Origin: an uncultured Flavobacteriia bacterium
GTDB lineage: Bacteria; Bacteroidota; Bacteroidia; Flavobacteriales_D; Crocinitomicaceae
Reading direction: 5' to 3'
Length of the DNA: 10,228 bases
NCBI GenBank assembly: GCA_903928365.1
Contig: CAIYQV010000410.1
Span: 1 to 10,228 of the forward strand
The position numbers were made by a program, and so were the translations under genes. Shown here one piece after another: positions 1-7,541 of this stretch. Position 1 is the stretch's first letter; every line of letters begins with the position of its first letter. Under the pieces are notes generated by a model. That model saw nothing but the letters and a program-made list of their open reading frames with translations. It was not told where the DNA came from and did no database searches.

Positions 1-93
1 CATACCTCCCAGAATCGCCGGGAAATAAATGCGTTCCATGAACGTCATCTTTTTATTGGATACTACCTTTTTTCTGTCAGTTAAACTCTGCAT
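1..93 (-). CDS. nuoI: NADH-quinone oxidoreductase subunit I (NuoI), N-terminal fragment
   Basis: Only the first 31 codons lie in the window; the gene runs off the left edge. The ATG at 91-93 is supported by an in-frame TGA two codons upstream. The visible peptide starts MQSLTDRKKVVSNKKMT and continues MERIYFPAILGGM, which resembles the N-terminus of Bacteroidota NuoI (the 'MT..ER.Y.PAI..GM' stretch before the first membrane-associated helix). The family carries two ferredoxin-like [4Fe-4S] clusters (N6a and N6b) that pass electrons towards NuoB; those cysteine motifs would lie outside the window, so they cannot be checked. The start is 11 bases after the nuoH stop, with no clear Shine-Dalgarno sequence. 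Position directly after nuoH is the usual order in nuo operons and adds weight to the call. Confidence 0.9.
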   Translation of the reverse strand, partial: MQSLTDRKKVVSNKKMTFMERIYFPAILGGM

Positions 94-104
94 AGCTCAT
101 TCAC

Positions 105-1136
105 TTAATTAAACCAACCTTCTCTGAATGCTACTACCAAACCCGTGATCAATAAATTGATCAAAGAAATTGGGATCAAACTTTTCCAGCCCAAATGCAT
201 CAACTGATCGAAGCGAAAACGCGGTAAGGTCCAACGAATCCACATGAACACGAACACGAAGAAGAAGGTTTTTCCAAACATCGCGAGCAAACCTAATATT
301 GCCAGCGTATTCCCTGAGAAATGGTCCATTCCCGGAAAGTTGAATCCTCCGAAGAATAATACCGAAATCACCGCTGAAGAAGTAAACAAACTCACGTATT
401 CAGCAAATAGATAGAATCCCATTTTCATGGAGCCGTATTCCGTATGATACCCACCGATCAACTCACTTTCACATTCTGGAAGGTCGAAAGGTGCGCGGTT
501 TGTTTCTGCTAAGGCACAAATAAAGAACACTACAAACGCTACCGGTTGATAGAACACATTCCAGTTCATCCCATGTTGAGCGTTCACAATGTCGCGCAGA
601 CTCAAACTACCTGTCAACATAACGATGGTGATCACACAAATACCCATTGCTAATTCGTATGAGATCATCTGCGAACTCGCACGGATAGCTCCAAACAGCG
701 AATACTTGTTGTTCGAAGCCCAACCACCGATCATAATTCCATATACCCCAATGGAAAGGAATCCCATGATGAAAAGAATACCAATGTTGACATCGGCTAC
801 CTGAAGTGCCACCTGCTGACCAAACATCGCCAGATCTGTGCTCCAAGGAATAACAGAGCCTGTCATCAGCGCCGTAAACATTGCAATACCAGGACCCAGA
901 ATGAACAACCATTTCTCCGCCTGATCCGGCACAAAATCCTCTTTAAAGAACAATTTACCACCATCTGCCAAAGGCTGGAAGATCCCAAATGGCCCCGCTC
1001 TATCCGGACCAATACGATCCTGGAACCATGCAGCCACCTTTCTTTCAAAATAGGTTGCATAGGCTGCAATTCCCAACGTAACTGCAAAGAGCGTTACGAT
1101 CAGACCTAATTTTTCAATGATCTCGCTAGTTTCCAT
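105..1136 (-). CDS. nuoH: NADH-quinone oxidoreductase subunit H (NuoH)
   Basis: Membrane subunit of complex I (ND1 family) that forms much of the quinone chamber and links the peripheral arm to the proton-pumping membrane arm. The 343-residue length fits the family. Signature stretches are ERKVAAWFQDRIGPDRAGPF (31-50), then FQPLADGGKLFFKED (53-67), the acidic cytoplasmic loop ETNRAPFDLPECESELIGGY (211-230) with its conserved Glu residues, HTEYGSMKMG (231-240), and WTLPRFRFDQLM (302-313) near the C-terminus. Hydrophobic segments are visible near residues 9-29, 78-98, 115-138, 160-180, 196-214, 240-264, 277-300 and 318-337. Where many NuoH proteins have EAE in the loop, this one has ECE (Cys222). 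The start ATG follows the nuoG TAA with no base between, which suggests translational coupling. Confidence 0.98.
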   Translation of the reverse strand: METSEIIEKLGLIVTLFAVTLGIAAYATYFERKVAAWFQDRIGPDRAGPFGIFQPLADGGKLFFKEDFVPDQAEKWLFILGPGIAMFTALMTGSVIPWSTDLAMFGQQVALQVADVNIGILFIMGFLSIGVYGIMIGGWASNNKYSLFGAIRASSQMISYELAMGICVITIVMLTGSLSLRDIVNAQHGMNWNVFYQPVAFVVFFICALAETNRAPFDLPECESELIGGYHTEYGSMKMGFYLFAEYVSLFTSSAVISVLFFGGFNFPGMDHFSGNTLAILGLLAMFGKTFFFVFVFMWIRWTLPRFRFDQLMHLGWKSLIPISLINLLITGLVVAFREGWFN

Positions 1137-2099
1137 TTACTTGATCGTTTTTTGAGCTCCCGAACGCGGACTCAGGTAATGTCCTTGAGAAATGACTGAA
1201 TGGCGGTCAATCTTACGTGGACCTTCAACGTTCCATTTTGATACATCTTTCTTATCAAAACGACAGTCGTTACAGATCCATCCGGTTTTACCATCCTGAT
1301 CTTCCACTTCGCCGTATTTATCTTTTCTGGCTGTTACTCTGTAAATTTCGTTACCAAACATCCAAACCACCGCTTTCCCTGAACATTTAGTGCATTCGCA
1401 AGAAGCTTCCATCGGTTTCAGGAACCATACACGGCTCTTGAAACGGAATGTTTTATCTGTCAAAGCGCCAACTGGACATACATCGATCATGTTTCCTGAA
1501 AAATCATTTTCAATCGCATTCTCAATGTAGGTACTGATTTCTGCATGTTCACCACGGTGAAGTACGCCGTGCACACGGCTCTCTGTCAACTGATTAGCCA
1601 CATGAACACAACGGTAACAAAGAATGCAACGATTCATGTGTAACTTAATCTTGTTGCCGATATCAATTGGATCAAACGTCCTTCGATCTTCCTCATAGCG
1701 CGTTTTGGCACCACCGTGCTCAAAACCAAGATCCTGTAAATGACACTCTCCTGCCTGGTCACAAATTGGGCAATCCAAAGGGTGGTTGATCAACAAAAAC
1801 TCCACTACTCCACCACGGTTTTGCTGCACGCGTTCGCTGGTTTTGTTCTTTACCACCATACCGTCCATCACATTCGTTGAGCAGGATGCCACCAATTTCG
1901 GCATAGGGCGTGGATCTTTCTCTGATCCTTGCGCAACCTCCACAAGGCAGGTACGGCATTTGCCACCTGTTCCCGGCAATTTGCTGTAATAACACATGGC
2001 TGGAGGAACAATTTCTCCACCTACACTTCGAGCAGCATTAAGGATTGAGGTCCCTTCTTCTACTTCTATCTGCACATCATCAATGGTAACTTTTACCAT
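1137..2099 (-). CDS. nuoG: NADH-quinone oxidoreductase subunit G, short form without molybdopterin-like domain
   Basis: Iron-sulfur subunit of the NADH-oxidising arm, passing electrons from NuoF towards NuoI. At 320 residues it is far shorter than Escherichia coli NuoG (about 900), because it lacks the C-terminal molybdopterin-oxidoreductase-like domain. Visible ligands: C36, C48, C51 and C73 for the N1b [2Fe-2S] cluster; H106, C110, C113 and C119 (H-x3-C-x2-C-x5-C) for N5; C158, C161, C164 and C208 for N4. A further Cys group, C234, C236, C239, C276 and C279, sits where N7 would be. The C-terminus reads smoothly (EGPRKIDRHSVISQGHY, 292-308) to a TAA that abuts nuoH, so the shortness is not a recent truncation. 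From memory, other Bacteroidota have similarly short NuoG proteins. The start lies 23 bases after the nuoF stop. Confidence 0.95.
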   Translation of the reverse strand: MVKVTIDDVQIEVEEGTSILNAARSVGGEIVPPAMCYYSKLPGTGGKCRTCLVEVAQGSEKDPRPMPKLVASCSTNVMDGMVVKNKTSERVQQNRGGVVEFLLINHPLDCPICDQAGECHLQDLGFEHGGAKTRYEEDRRTFDPIDIGNKIKLHMNRCILCYRCVHVANQLTESRVHGVLHRGEHAEISTYIENAIENDFSGNMIDVCPVGALTDKTFRFKSRVWFLKPMEASCECTKCSGKAVVWMFGNEIYRVTARKDKYGEVEDQDGKTGWICNDCRFDKKDVSKWNVEGPRKIDRHSVISQGHYLSPRSGAQKTIK

Positions 2100-2122
2100 A
2101 GTTCTGAATTTTTAATTCGTTT

Positions 2123-3460
2123 TTATGCTACCGATTCTTTCAATAATCCGTAGTTCTTTCTTTGTGCTTCCTCTCTGTTGGTCACGTGCCACTCGAACTC
2201 TTCACGGAAGTGACGGATCGCAGCAGCCACCGGCCATGCCGCAGCATCTCCAAGAGGACAGATTGTATTTCCTTCGATTTTTTTATTGATCTCTGCCAAC
2301 AGATCGATGTCGTGTAAGTTTCCTGTACCATGCTCTAGTCGATACAAAACTTTCTCCATCCAACCCGTTCCTTCTCGGCAAGGTGAACACTGTCCGCAAG
2401 ACTCATGTGCATAGAAACGGGCAAAGTTCCACGTATTCCGAACGATACACTGATCCTCATCGAACACAATGAACCCACCTGATCCCAACATGGATCCAGA
2501 AGCGAAACCACCATCGGCCAAACTTTCATAAGTCATCAAACGGTCTTCTCCAGCGGCCGTTTTGGTTACCAAATGCGCAGGCAAGATTGGAACAGAAGAA
2601 CCACCCGGAACACACGCTTTCATCTTTTTGTTGTAAGCAATTCCCCGGCAGTAATCATCTCCGTAAATGAATTCCTCTACGGAAATTCCCATGTCGATCT
2701 CGTACACGCCCGGTCGAACCAGGTTTCCGCTCGCAGAGATTAATTTCGTTCCGGTACTTTTTCCAATACCGATCTTCGCATATTCCTCGCCACCGTCGTT
2801 CACAATAGGAACAACAGCAGCAATACTTTCTACGTTATTTACCACTGTAGGGCAACCCCACAATCCTTTAACCGCTGGGAATGGTGGCTTCATGCGTGGA
2901 TTCCCACGCTTACCTTCCAATGACTCGATCAATGCTGTTTCCTCACCACAGATATAGGCACCACCTCCGGGAGCAACACCCAATTCAAGGTCATATCCTG
3001 AACCTAAAATATTCTTCCCCAGGAATCCGGCTGCCTTAGCTTCTGCAATCGCTTTTTCCAGAATATCGAGGATCCACATGTATTCTCCCCGAATGTAGAT
3101 GTAGGATTGATTTGCTCCAAGTGCATAACTGGAAACAATCATACCTTCGATCAACAAATGTGGAATTTTCTCCATGAGGTAACGATCCTTGAAAGTACCT
3201 GGCTCAGATTCATCTGCATTACAAAGCAAATATCTTGGAACGCCTTCCGGCTTTGCCAGGAAAGACCATTTCATTCCTGTAGGGAAACCTGCTCCACCAC
3301 GACCTCTCAATCCTGATTTTTGCACTTCTTCCACCACCTGTTCAGGTGACATTTTCTTCAGTGCTTTTTCTACAGAGCGGTACCCACCATGTTTCCTGTA
3401 CACATCGATTGTTTCAATACCAGGTACATGATCGTTCTCTAAAAGTATTCTTCTTCCCAT
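2123..3460 (-). CDS. nuoF: NADH-quinone oxidoreductase subunit F (NuoF), NADH- and FMN-binding
   Basis: The subunit that oxidises NADH: it holds FMN and the first [4Fe-4S] cluster (N3) on the cytoplasmic tip of complex I. The 445-residue length is normal. Seen in order: the glycine-rich flavin loop GLRGRGGAGFPTGMKWSF (50-67), CNADESEPGTFKDR (80-93), APGGGAYICGEETALIESLE (163-182) followed by GKRGNPRMKPPFPA of the nucleotide site, a SLBB-like central segment (about 235-290), and the N3 cluster ligands C355, C358 and C361 (ESCGQCSPCREGTGWM) with C401 (NTICPLGDAAAWP). All expected ligands are intact. It works with NuoE and NuoG, whose genes flank it. The start ATG is nine bases after the nuoE stop; the A-rich stretch before it is no strong Shine-Dalgarno sequence. 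Confidence 0.98.
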   Translation of the reverse strand: MGRRILLENDHVPGIETIDVYRKHGGYRSVEKALKKMSPEQVVEEVQKSGLRGRGGAGFPTGMKWSFLAKPEGVPRYLLCNADESEPGTFKDRYLMEKIPHLLIEGMIVSSYALGANQSYIYIRGEYMWILDILEKAIAEAKAAGFLGKNILGSGYDLELGVAPGGGAYICGEETALIESLEGKRGNPRMKPPFPAVKGLWGCPTVVNNVESIAAVVPIVNDGGEEYAKIGIGKSTGTKLISASGNLVRPGVYEIDMGISVEEFIYGDDYCRGIAYNKKMKACVPGGSSVPILPAHLVTKTAAGEDRLMTYESLADGGFASGSMLGSGGFIVFDEDQCIVRNTWNFARFYAHESCGQCSPCREGTGWMEKVLYRLEHGTGNLHDIDLLAEINKKIEGNTICPLGDAAAWPVAAAIRHFREEFEWHVTNREEAQRKNYGLLKESVA

Positions 3461-3469
3461 CTTTTTGAA

Positions 3470-4009
3470 TTAATTAGGGACTTTACCTTCACGATAAGAT
3501 GCGATGACCTCATCGACACGTTCTTTTGTCAAATGCTCATGGAATTTTTTCCCACACTGTAGCATTGGCGCATAGCCACAAGCTCCAAGGCATTCAGCCG
3601 TTTTCAATGTAAACATTCCGTCGGAAGAAGTTTCTCCCACTTTGATGTTCAATTTCTCACCGATGTAATCAATAATCTGATCACTTCCTACCAACATACA
3701 TGGTCCTGTACGACATACTTCGAAAACATATTTTCCAACCGGGTCAAGATTGAACATCGTGTAGAAAGTTGCCACTTCGTACACTTCGATGGGCTGAATA
3801 TTCATCAATTCTGCCACATAATCCATGGTCTCAATACTCAACCAACCACCAAACTCCTCTTCTGCAATATGCAAGATTCGGATCAAAGCACTCTTGTGTT
3901 TCCCTTCGGGATATGAATTCATCAGCGCTTGTACTTCAGCCAGTTTTTCCGGACTGAAAGAAGGCTTTTCAGTATGTCTTTTCGACAAGTCTACATGTGA
4001 ACTTCCCAT
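3470..4009 (-). CDS. nuoE: NADH-quinone oxidoreductase subunit E (NuoE), 24 kDa [2Fe-2S] subunit
   Basis: Thioredoxin-fold ferredoxin subunit that packs against NuoF and holds the off-path N1a [2Fe-2S] cluster. Its 179 residues are close to the usual 160-180. The four ligands are visible as C99-x4-C104 (CRTGPCMLVGS) and C140-x3-C144 (CLGACGYAPM), the standard 24 kDa-subunit pattern. The helical N-terminal part also fits, with the stretches YPEGKHKSALIRILHIAEEE (33-52) and EVYEVATFYTMFNLDPVGKY (75-94). The start is four bases from the end of nuoD (stop at 4013-4015), so the two are probably translated as a coupled pair. An ATG start is used and nothing appears damaged. Confidence 0.98.
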   Translation of the reverse strand: MGSSHVDLSKRHTEKPSFSPEKLAEVQALMNSYPEGKHKSALIRILHIAEEEFGGWLSIETMDYVAELMNIQPIEVYEVATFYTMFNLDPVGKYVFEVCRTGPCMLVGSDQIIDYIGEKLNIKVGETSSDGMFTLKTAECLGACGYAPMLQCGKKFHEHLTKERVDEVIASYREGKVPN

Positions 4010-4012
4010 AAC

Positions 4013-5242
4013 TTATGCGTCTAATTCTCCTGCAATAACATTCATACTACTCATTGTCAGGACGGCATCACTGATATTCGAACCAGTAATCATTTCCGGA
4101 TATGCCTGATAATAAATAAAACATGGTCGTCTGAACTGAAGTCTGTAAGGTGACCTACCTCCGTCACTGATCAGGTAAAAACCTAATTCCCCGTTTCCTC
4201 CTTCTACACTATGATACACTTCACCCACCGGGATTGGAGTCTCGCCCATCACGATCTTAAAGTGATAGATCAAGGCTTCCATGTTGTTATAAACATCCTC
4301 TTTTGGAGGAAGATAGAAATCAGGAACATCTGCTTTATAACTTCCTTCAGGCATGTTTTTCAACGCTTGCTCAATGATAAGCAAACTTTGACGAATCTCT
4401 TCCTGTCGCACCTGAAAACGGTCGTAGGTATCACCTTGTGTTCCAACAGGTACGATGAAATCAAAATCCTCATACGATGAATAAGGATTCATAACTCGCA
4501 CATCATAATCCACACCTGCTGCTCGCAAGTTCGGACCGGTGAAGGAATATTCCAAAGCTCTTTCAGCTGAAATTGGACCTGCTCCAATGGTGCGATCCAT
4601 GAAAATTCTATTTCTACTCAACAAGCTATCAAACTCGTTAAACACCTTTGGAAACGTTTTGAGGAAGTTATCTAACTTTTTATAGAATTCATCTGAAAAG
4701 TCACGCTCAAAACCACCAATACGACCAATGTTTGTTGTCAAACGTGAACCACACACTTCTTCAAACAGTTCATAGATCTTCTCGCGCTCCTGGAATACAT
4801 AAGTAAATCCTGTGAGTGCACCTGTATCTACCCCGACTACTGAATTACATACCAAGTGATCTGCAATTCGAGCCAATTCCATGATGATCACGCGCATGTA
4901 ATCCACTCGTTTTGGAATCTCGGCTCCGATCAATTTTTCAACCGTCATTTCCCAACCCATATTATTGATTGGGGAAGAGCAGTAATTTAAACGATCTGTT
5001 ATAGGAGTGATCTGATTGTATGGGCGACGTTCCGCCAATTTCTCAAATGCGCGGTGTATATAACCTACCGTTTGTTCAGAAGAAAGGATCTTTTCACCAT
5101 CTACCTGAAGTACATTCTGGAAAATACCATGTGTAGCAGGGTGGGTTGGTCCTAAGTTCAGTGTGGCGATCTCACCATCTATCGTATCTCTTGCTACGAT
5201 TCCGGATGATTCTTTCCCAGTATGTTGATCGATCTGACTCAT
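4013..5242 (-). CDS. nuoD: NADH-quinone oxidoreductase subunit D (NuoD), 49 kDa quinone-site subunit
   Basis: Connecting-arm subunit that forms the quinone-reduction pocket with NuoB; it descends from the large subunit of [NiFe] hydrogenases but has lost the metal-binding Cys. The 409 residues cover the whole family. Key stretches: LNLGPTHPATHGIFQNVLQ (28-46), with His34 and His38; TDRLNYCSSPINNMGWEMTV (82-101), where Tyr87 matches the conserved quinone-site tyrosine; IGRIGGFERD (172-181); GPNLRAAGVDYDVR (236-249); and the C-terminal GELGFYLISDGGRSPYRLQF (351-370). The protein ends GELDA where many family members end GEVDR or GEIDR. nuoC is a separate gene here, unlike the fused nuoCD of Escherichia coli. 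The start is 12 bases after the nuoC stop. Confidence 0.98.
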   Translation of the reverse strand: MSQIDQHTGKESSGIVARDTIDGEIATLNLGPTHPATHGIFQNVLQVDGEKILSSEQTVGYIHRAFEKLAERRPYNQITPITDRLNYCSSPINNMGWEMTVEKLIGAEIPKRVDYMRVIIMELARIADHLVCNSVVGVDTGALTGFTYVFQEREKIYELFEEVCGSRLTTNIGRIGGFERDFSDEFYKKLDNFLKTFPKVFNEFDSLLSRNRIFMDRTIGAGPISAERALEYSFTGPNLRAAGVDYDVRVMNPYSSYEDFDFIVPVGTQGDTYDRFQVRQEEIRQSLLIIEQALKNMPEGSYKADVPDFYLPPKEDVYNNMEALIYHFKIVMGETPIPVGEVYHSVEGGNGELGFYLISDGGRSPYRLQFRRPCFIYYQAYPEMITGSNISDAVLTMSSMNVIAGELDA

Positions 5243-5254
5243 ATTTTCTATCGT

Positions 5255-5764
5255 TTAACGTCCGAAGAATCGGTCATCTTTATCTTCTCTTGTCGCATCC
5301 TCCATATGGTATTCCTTTCGCATTGGGAAGTAATCCATAGCATCCTCATTCAAAATTCGCTTCAAATTCGGGTGACCTGTAAATTGCACTCCGTAGAAAT
5401 CATACGTTTCTCGTTCCATCCAATTAGCCGCAATATAAATATCCGTGATAGACTTTATCTCCGGATTTTCAATGGGTAAGTAAGCCTTCAGACGAATTCT
5501 AAAGTTATTGGTCAAGCTATGAAGATGATATACCACAGCGATTTCTCTTCCCTGATTATCCGGATAGTGAACAGCACCCAAATTAGTAAGAAACGAAATG
5601 GCCAATGAAGGCTCTGATTTCAACCAGGAAACAACTTCATGTGCACTTTCTGAAGTAACTTCCACCGTTAGGAGGTCGAATGGCTGTTCCGAGGACTTGA
5701 TGTTTTCTCCGAACTTCCCGTTAAGAAGTTCCAGCACCGCATTATTCTCCAGTTTACTCTTCAT
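5255..5764 (-). CDS. nuoC: NADH-quinone oxidoreductase subunit C (NuoC), 30 kDa subunit
   Basis: Hydrophilic structural subunit without cofactors in the connecting arm, packed against NuoD. The 169 residues carry the family signature ERETYDFYGVQFTGHPNLKR (117-136), which continues ILNEDAMDYFPMRKEY (137-152); this corresponds to the usual E-R-E-x-Y-D-x-[FY]-G ... G-H-P-x-L-x-R-I-L ... R-K-[DE]-[YF] pattern. An earlier segment (about 54-96) matches the beta-sheet core of the domain. The ATG at 5762-5764 lies inside the end of nuoB, an 11-base overlap in another frame, which points to coupled translation. It is a stand-alone NuoC, not fused to NuoD. Confidence 0.96.
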   Translation of the reverse strand: MKSKLENNAVLELLNGKFGENIKSSEQPFDLLTVEVTSESAHEVVSWLKSEPSLAISFLTNLGAVHYPDNQGREIAVVYHLHSLTNNFRIRLKAYLPIENPEIKSITDIYIAANWMERETYDFYGVQFTGHPNLKRILNEDAMDYFPMRKEYHMEDATREDKDDRFFGR

Positions 5765-6299
5765 TCCCTTCGATGTTGTATTTGTTCATCAATGACTTGT
5801 ACTCGTCCGAATAACGTCTGCGAAGTGGTTCGTTCTTCACCATTTCGTGGATTTTCATAATCCCGTCAATGATCTGCTCAGGTCTCGGCGGACATCCAGG
5901 CACATATACATCTACTGGAATAACTCTGTCAATGCCCTGAAGCACACTGTATGTATCAAAAATACCTCCTGACGAAGCACACGCACCAACCGATAAGACC
6001 CATTTAGGTTCGGCCATTTGCTCATACACTTGCTTGAGGATTGGCGCCAGTTTTTTAGAAATAGTACCAGCTACGATCAGCAAATCTGCCTGACGTGGGG
6101 AAAATGACATACGTTCCATTCCGAAACGAGCTAAGTCATAATTACTGCCCATTGTTGCCATGTACTCGATACCACAACATGAGGTAGCAAAAGGAAGCGG
6201 CCACACGGAATTCTTTCGCGCAGCGGCAATCACTTTATCCAACGTTGAAAGCTGATAGCCTTCACCATTGATCACTTGAAGGTCTTCTATTTTTCCCAT
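5754..6299 (-). CDS. nuoB: NADH-quinone oxidoreductase subunit B (NuoB), N2 cluster subunit
   Basis: Carries the terminal [4Fe-4S] cluster N2, which hands electrons to quinone in the pocket shared with NuoD. The 181-residue length is normal. The four ligands are all visible: adjacent C41 and C42 in PFATSCCGIEYM (36-47), C107 in VGACASSGGIFDTY (104-117) and C136 in VYVPGCPPRPEQIIDG (131-146). The stretch FGMERMSFSPRQADLLIVAG (59-78) is also a family hallmark. The start ATG lies within the 3' end of nuoA (13-base overlap) and the 3' end overlaps nuoC by 11 bases, so A, B and C form a tightly coupled translation unit. Confidence 0.98.
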   Translation of the reverse strand: MGKIEDLQVINGEGYQLSTLDKVIAAARKNSVWPLPFATSCCGIEYMATMGSNYDLARFGMERMSFSPRQADLLIVAGTISKKLAPILKQVYEQMAEPKWVLSVGACASSGGIFDTYSVLQGIDRVIPVDVYVPGCPPRPEQIIDGIMKIHEMVKNEPLRRRYSDEYKSLMNKYNIEGNEE

Positions 6300-6655
6300 T
6301 CTAAAGCTCCTTTTTTAAGCACGTAGAAAAATCCGATCAGGAAGAACACAACGAAAAGAATCACTGCAAGTAATCCTTCCAGTTGCAATCCTTTAAAATT
6401 TACAGCGTAAGGGTAAAAGAAAATTACTTCAACATCGAAGAGTACGAAAAGAATCGCCGTCATGAAATAGCGAATCGAAACCGGAAAACGTGCATCACCT
6501 TTGGATTCAATACCGCATTCCCAGTTCGCATCTTTCTTTTTGGATTTTAATCTAGGTCCAAGATAGTGCGTGATAAAAAGCACGAACACTACAAAACCAC
6601 CAACTACTCCGATCTGAAGTAATATTGGCAAGTAATCTATACCACTTGACTTCAT
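6287..6655 (-). CDS. nuoA: NADH-quinone oxidoreductase subunit A (NuoA)
   Basis: Small membrane subunit (ND3 family) next to NuoH, first gene of the nuo operon. I place the start at the ATG at 6653-6655, giving 122 residues; a TTG two codons earlier (6659-6661) would give 124 but is the weaker choice. Three hydrophobic segments are visible (about residues 9-29, 65-85 and 94-113 from the ATG). The cytoplasmic loop contains NWECGIES, the ND3 loop with its conserved Cys (usually YECG; Trp replaces Tyr here), followed by RFPVSIRYFMTAILFVLFD and VEVIFFYPYAV, the most conserved part of the family. It overlaps nuoB by 13 bases. The promoter at 6726-6760 would give a leader of roughly 64 bases. Confidence 0.96.
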   Translation of the reverse strand: MKSSGIDYLPILLQIGVVGGFVVFVLFITHYLGPRLKSKKKDANWECGIESKGDARFPVSIRYFMTAILFVLFDVEVIFFYPYAVNFKGLQLEGLLAVILFVVFFLIGFFYVLKKGALEWEK

Positions 6656-6660
6656 GTTCA

Positions 6661-6674
6661 AAAACGTGTGTTTT
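6661..6674 (-). repeat. Weak inverted repeat just upstream of nuoA start
   Basis: The arms AAAAC and GTTTT flank a four-base spacer, ending about five bases before the nuoA ATG. In RNA it would be a five-pair, mostly A-U hairpin that could cover the ribosome landing site. It is weak and may well be chance in an AT-rich leader. Confidence 0.25.
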
Positions 6675-6725
6675 ACGTTACTGATTGAGAAAGTGACTCC
6701 ATGTCAAACCTTACAAAATCACCCA

Positions 6726-6760
6726 CAAATTTATTCTTTCCTTTCGTCTGAATGAGCAAA
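6726..6760 (-). promoter_or_regulatory. Predicted promoter of the nuo operon (Bacteroidota-type)
   Basis: Read on the minus strand, TAAATTTG (6726-6733) matches the Bacteroidota -7 element TAnnTTTG exactly. A TTTG (6757-6760) lies 23 bases upstream, at the long end of the accepted spacing for the -33 element. The transcription start would fall near 6719, about 64 bases before the nuoA ATG. The site is in the only gap of size between trmN6 and nuoA, which supports a dedicated nuo promoter; read-through from rpsP-rimM-trmN6 is not excluded. Confidence 0.65.
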
Positions 6761-6837
6761 ATGTTAAGAATATTTAAAAAAAAAGGCAACTGAGTGAAAA
6801 ACAATGATGAATTGCTCTAAGTGTTCGACCAAAACAA

Positions 6838-7536
6838 TCACAACTCCCTATCGTGAAAACCGGACGTAAGTTCCTTATATTGATTGGAATAAGCATTGGT
6901 TTCATCTCTTACCAGAAAATCCTCTGCGATGAATGGACACGGTGATTTTGACAAAGCCACTACGAATCGATTCAATCTCCCGGGTTTACCGTATACCGAA
7001 ATCTTTTTTGAAAGATGGAATCCCGAAGCTTCAAAGCACCGAGTAATCTCTTTATCGGTATTCGAAGGATAGATCATCCATAATATCCCCTCAGGCCTTA
7101 GAAATCCAGCGCATTTCCTGAAGAAATCAGCGAAACCGAAGCCAGCGTGCTTTGAGATAGCCGATCTTTCATCCTCCGGTTTCAATCCATCCAAATAAAA
7201 CGGAGGATTTGAAACGATGAGATCGTACTCTTTATCCGAAGTCCATTTGAAAAAATCTGCGTGATGAAGCTTTAACCTATCCGACCAAGCGCTGTTTTTA
7301 AAATTCGATAAAGACTCTTCAGCAGCGAATTGATCTAGTTCTATCGCATCAATTAGCGCCTTTTGGCTGCGCTGAGCCATCATCAATGAAAGCACGCCGG
7401 TCCCACTACCGACATCCAATATATGACCTTCTTGAACTGGTGACACCATGGCACCTAGCAAGACGGCATCGGTTCCGACTTTTAGCGCACTCTTTTCCTG
7501 AATGATCGTAAATTGTTTAAATCGGAAGACGCTCAT
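6838..7536 (-). CDS. trmN6: tRNA1(Val) (adenine(37)-N6)-methyltransferase, TrmN6/YfiC family
   Basis: SAM-dependent Rossmann-fold methyltransferase expected to methylate N6 of A37, beside the anticodon of tRNA1(Val). The 232 residues contain the family N-terminus FRFKQFTIIQEKSALKVGTD (4-23) and AVLLGAM, SAM motif I ILDVGSGTGVLSLMM (39-53), an acidic end of strand 2 (AIELD, 64-68), and the catalytic N-[P]-P-[FY] motif SNPPFYLDG (109-117), which marks exocyclic-amine methyltransferases. The C-terminal YSNQYKELTSGFH resembles the family's ending. The start is five bases after the rimM stop, so it is co-transcribed with rpsP and rimM. Other N6-adenine or HemK-like methyltransferases share motif I and NPP[FY], but the N-terminal KVGTDAVLLGA block is specific to TrmN6, so the family is well supported; the exact tRNA target is inferred. 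Confidence 0.88.
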   Translation of the reverse strand: MSVFRFKQFTIIQEKSALKVGTDAVLLGAMVSPVQEGHILDVGSGTGVLSLMMAQRSQKALIDAIELDQFAAEESLSNFKNSAWSDRLKLHHADFFKWTSDKEYDLIVSNPPFYLDGLKPEDERSAISKHAGFGFADFFRKCAGFLRPEGILWMIYPSNTDKEITRCFEASGFHLSKKISVYGKPGRLNRFVVALSKSPCPFIAEDFLVRDETNAYSNQYKELTSGFHDREL

Positions 7537-7541
7537 GGCTG

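Noticed and set aside
1137..2099. nuoG as a truncated pseudogene
   Set aside because: All cluster ligands of the ferredoxin-like part are intact, the C-terminus reads through in a family-like way, and nuoH follows at once with no decayed remnant.
2667..2957. Plus-strand open frame of 96 codons inside nuoF
   Set aside because: Antisense to a strongly conserved gene, no family resemblance, and no promoter or spacing that suggests a separate gene. The same holds for the other open frames lying within nuo genes.
6775..6837. Intrinsic terminator after trmN6
   Set aside because: There is a T-run on the minus strand, but the possible stems before it are only about four pairs (GCAA/TTGC or CAAT/ATTG), too weak to call.
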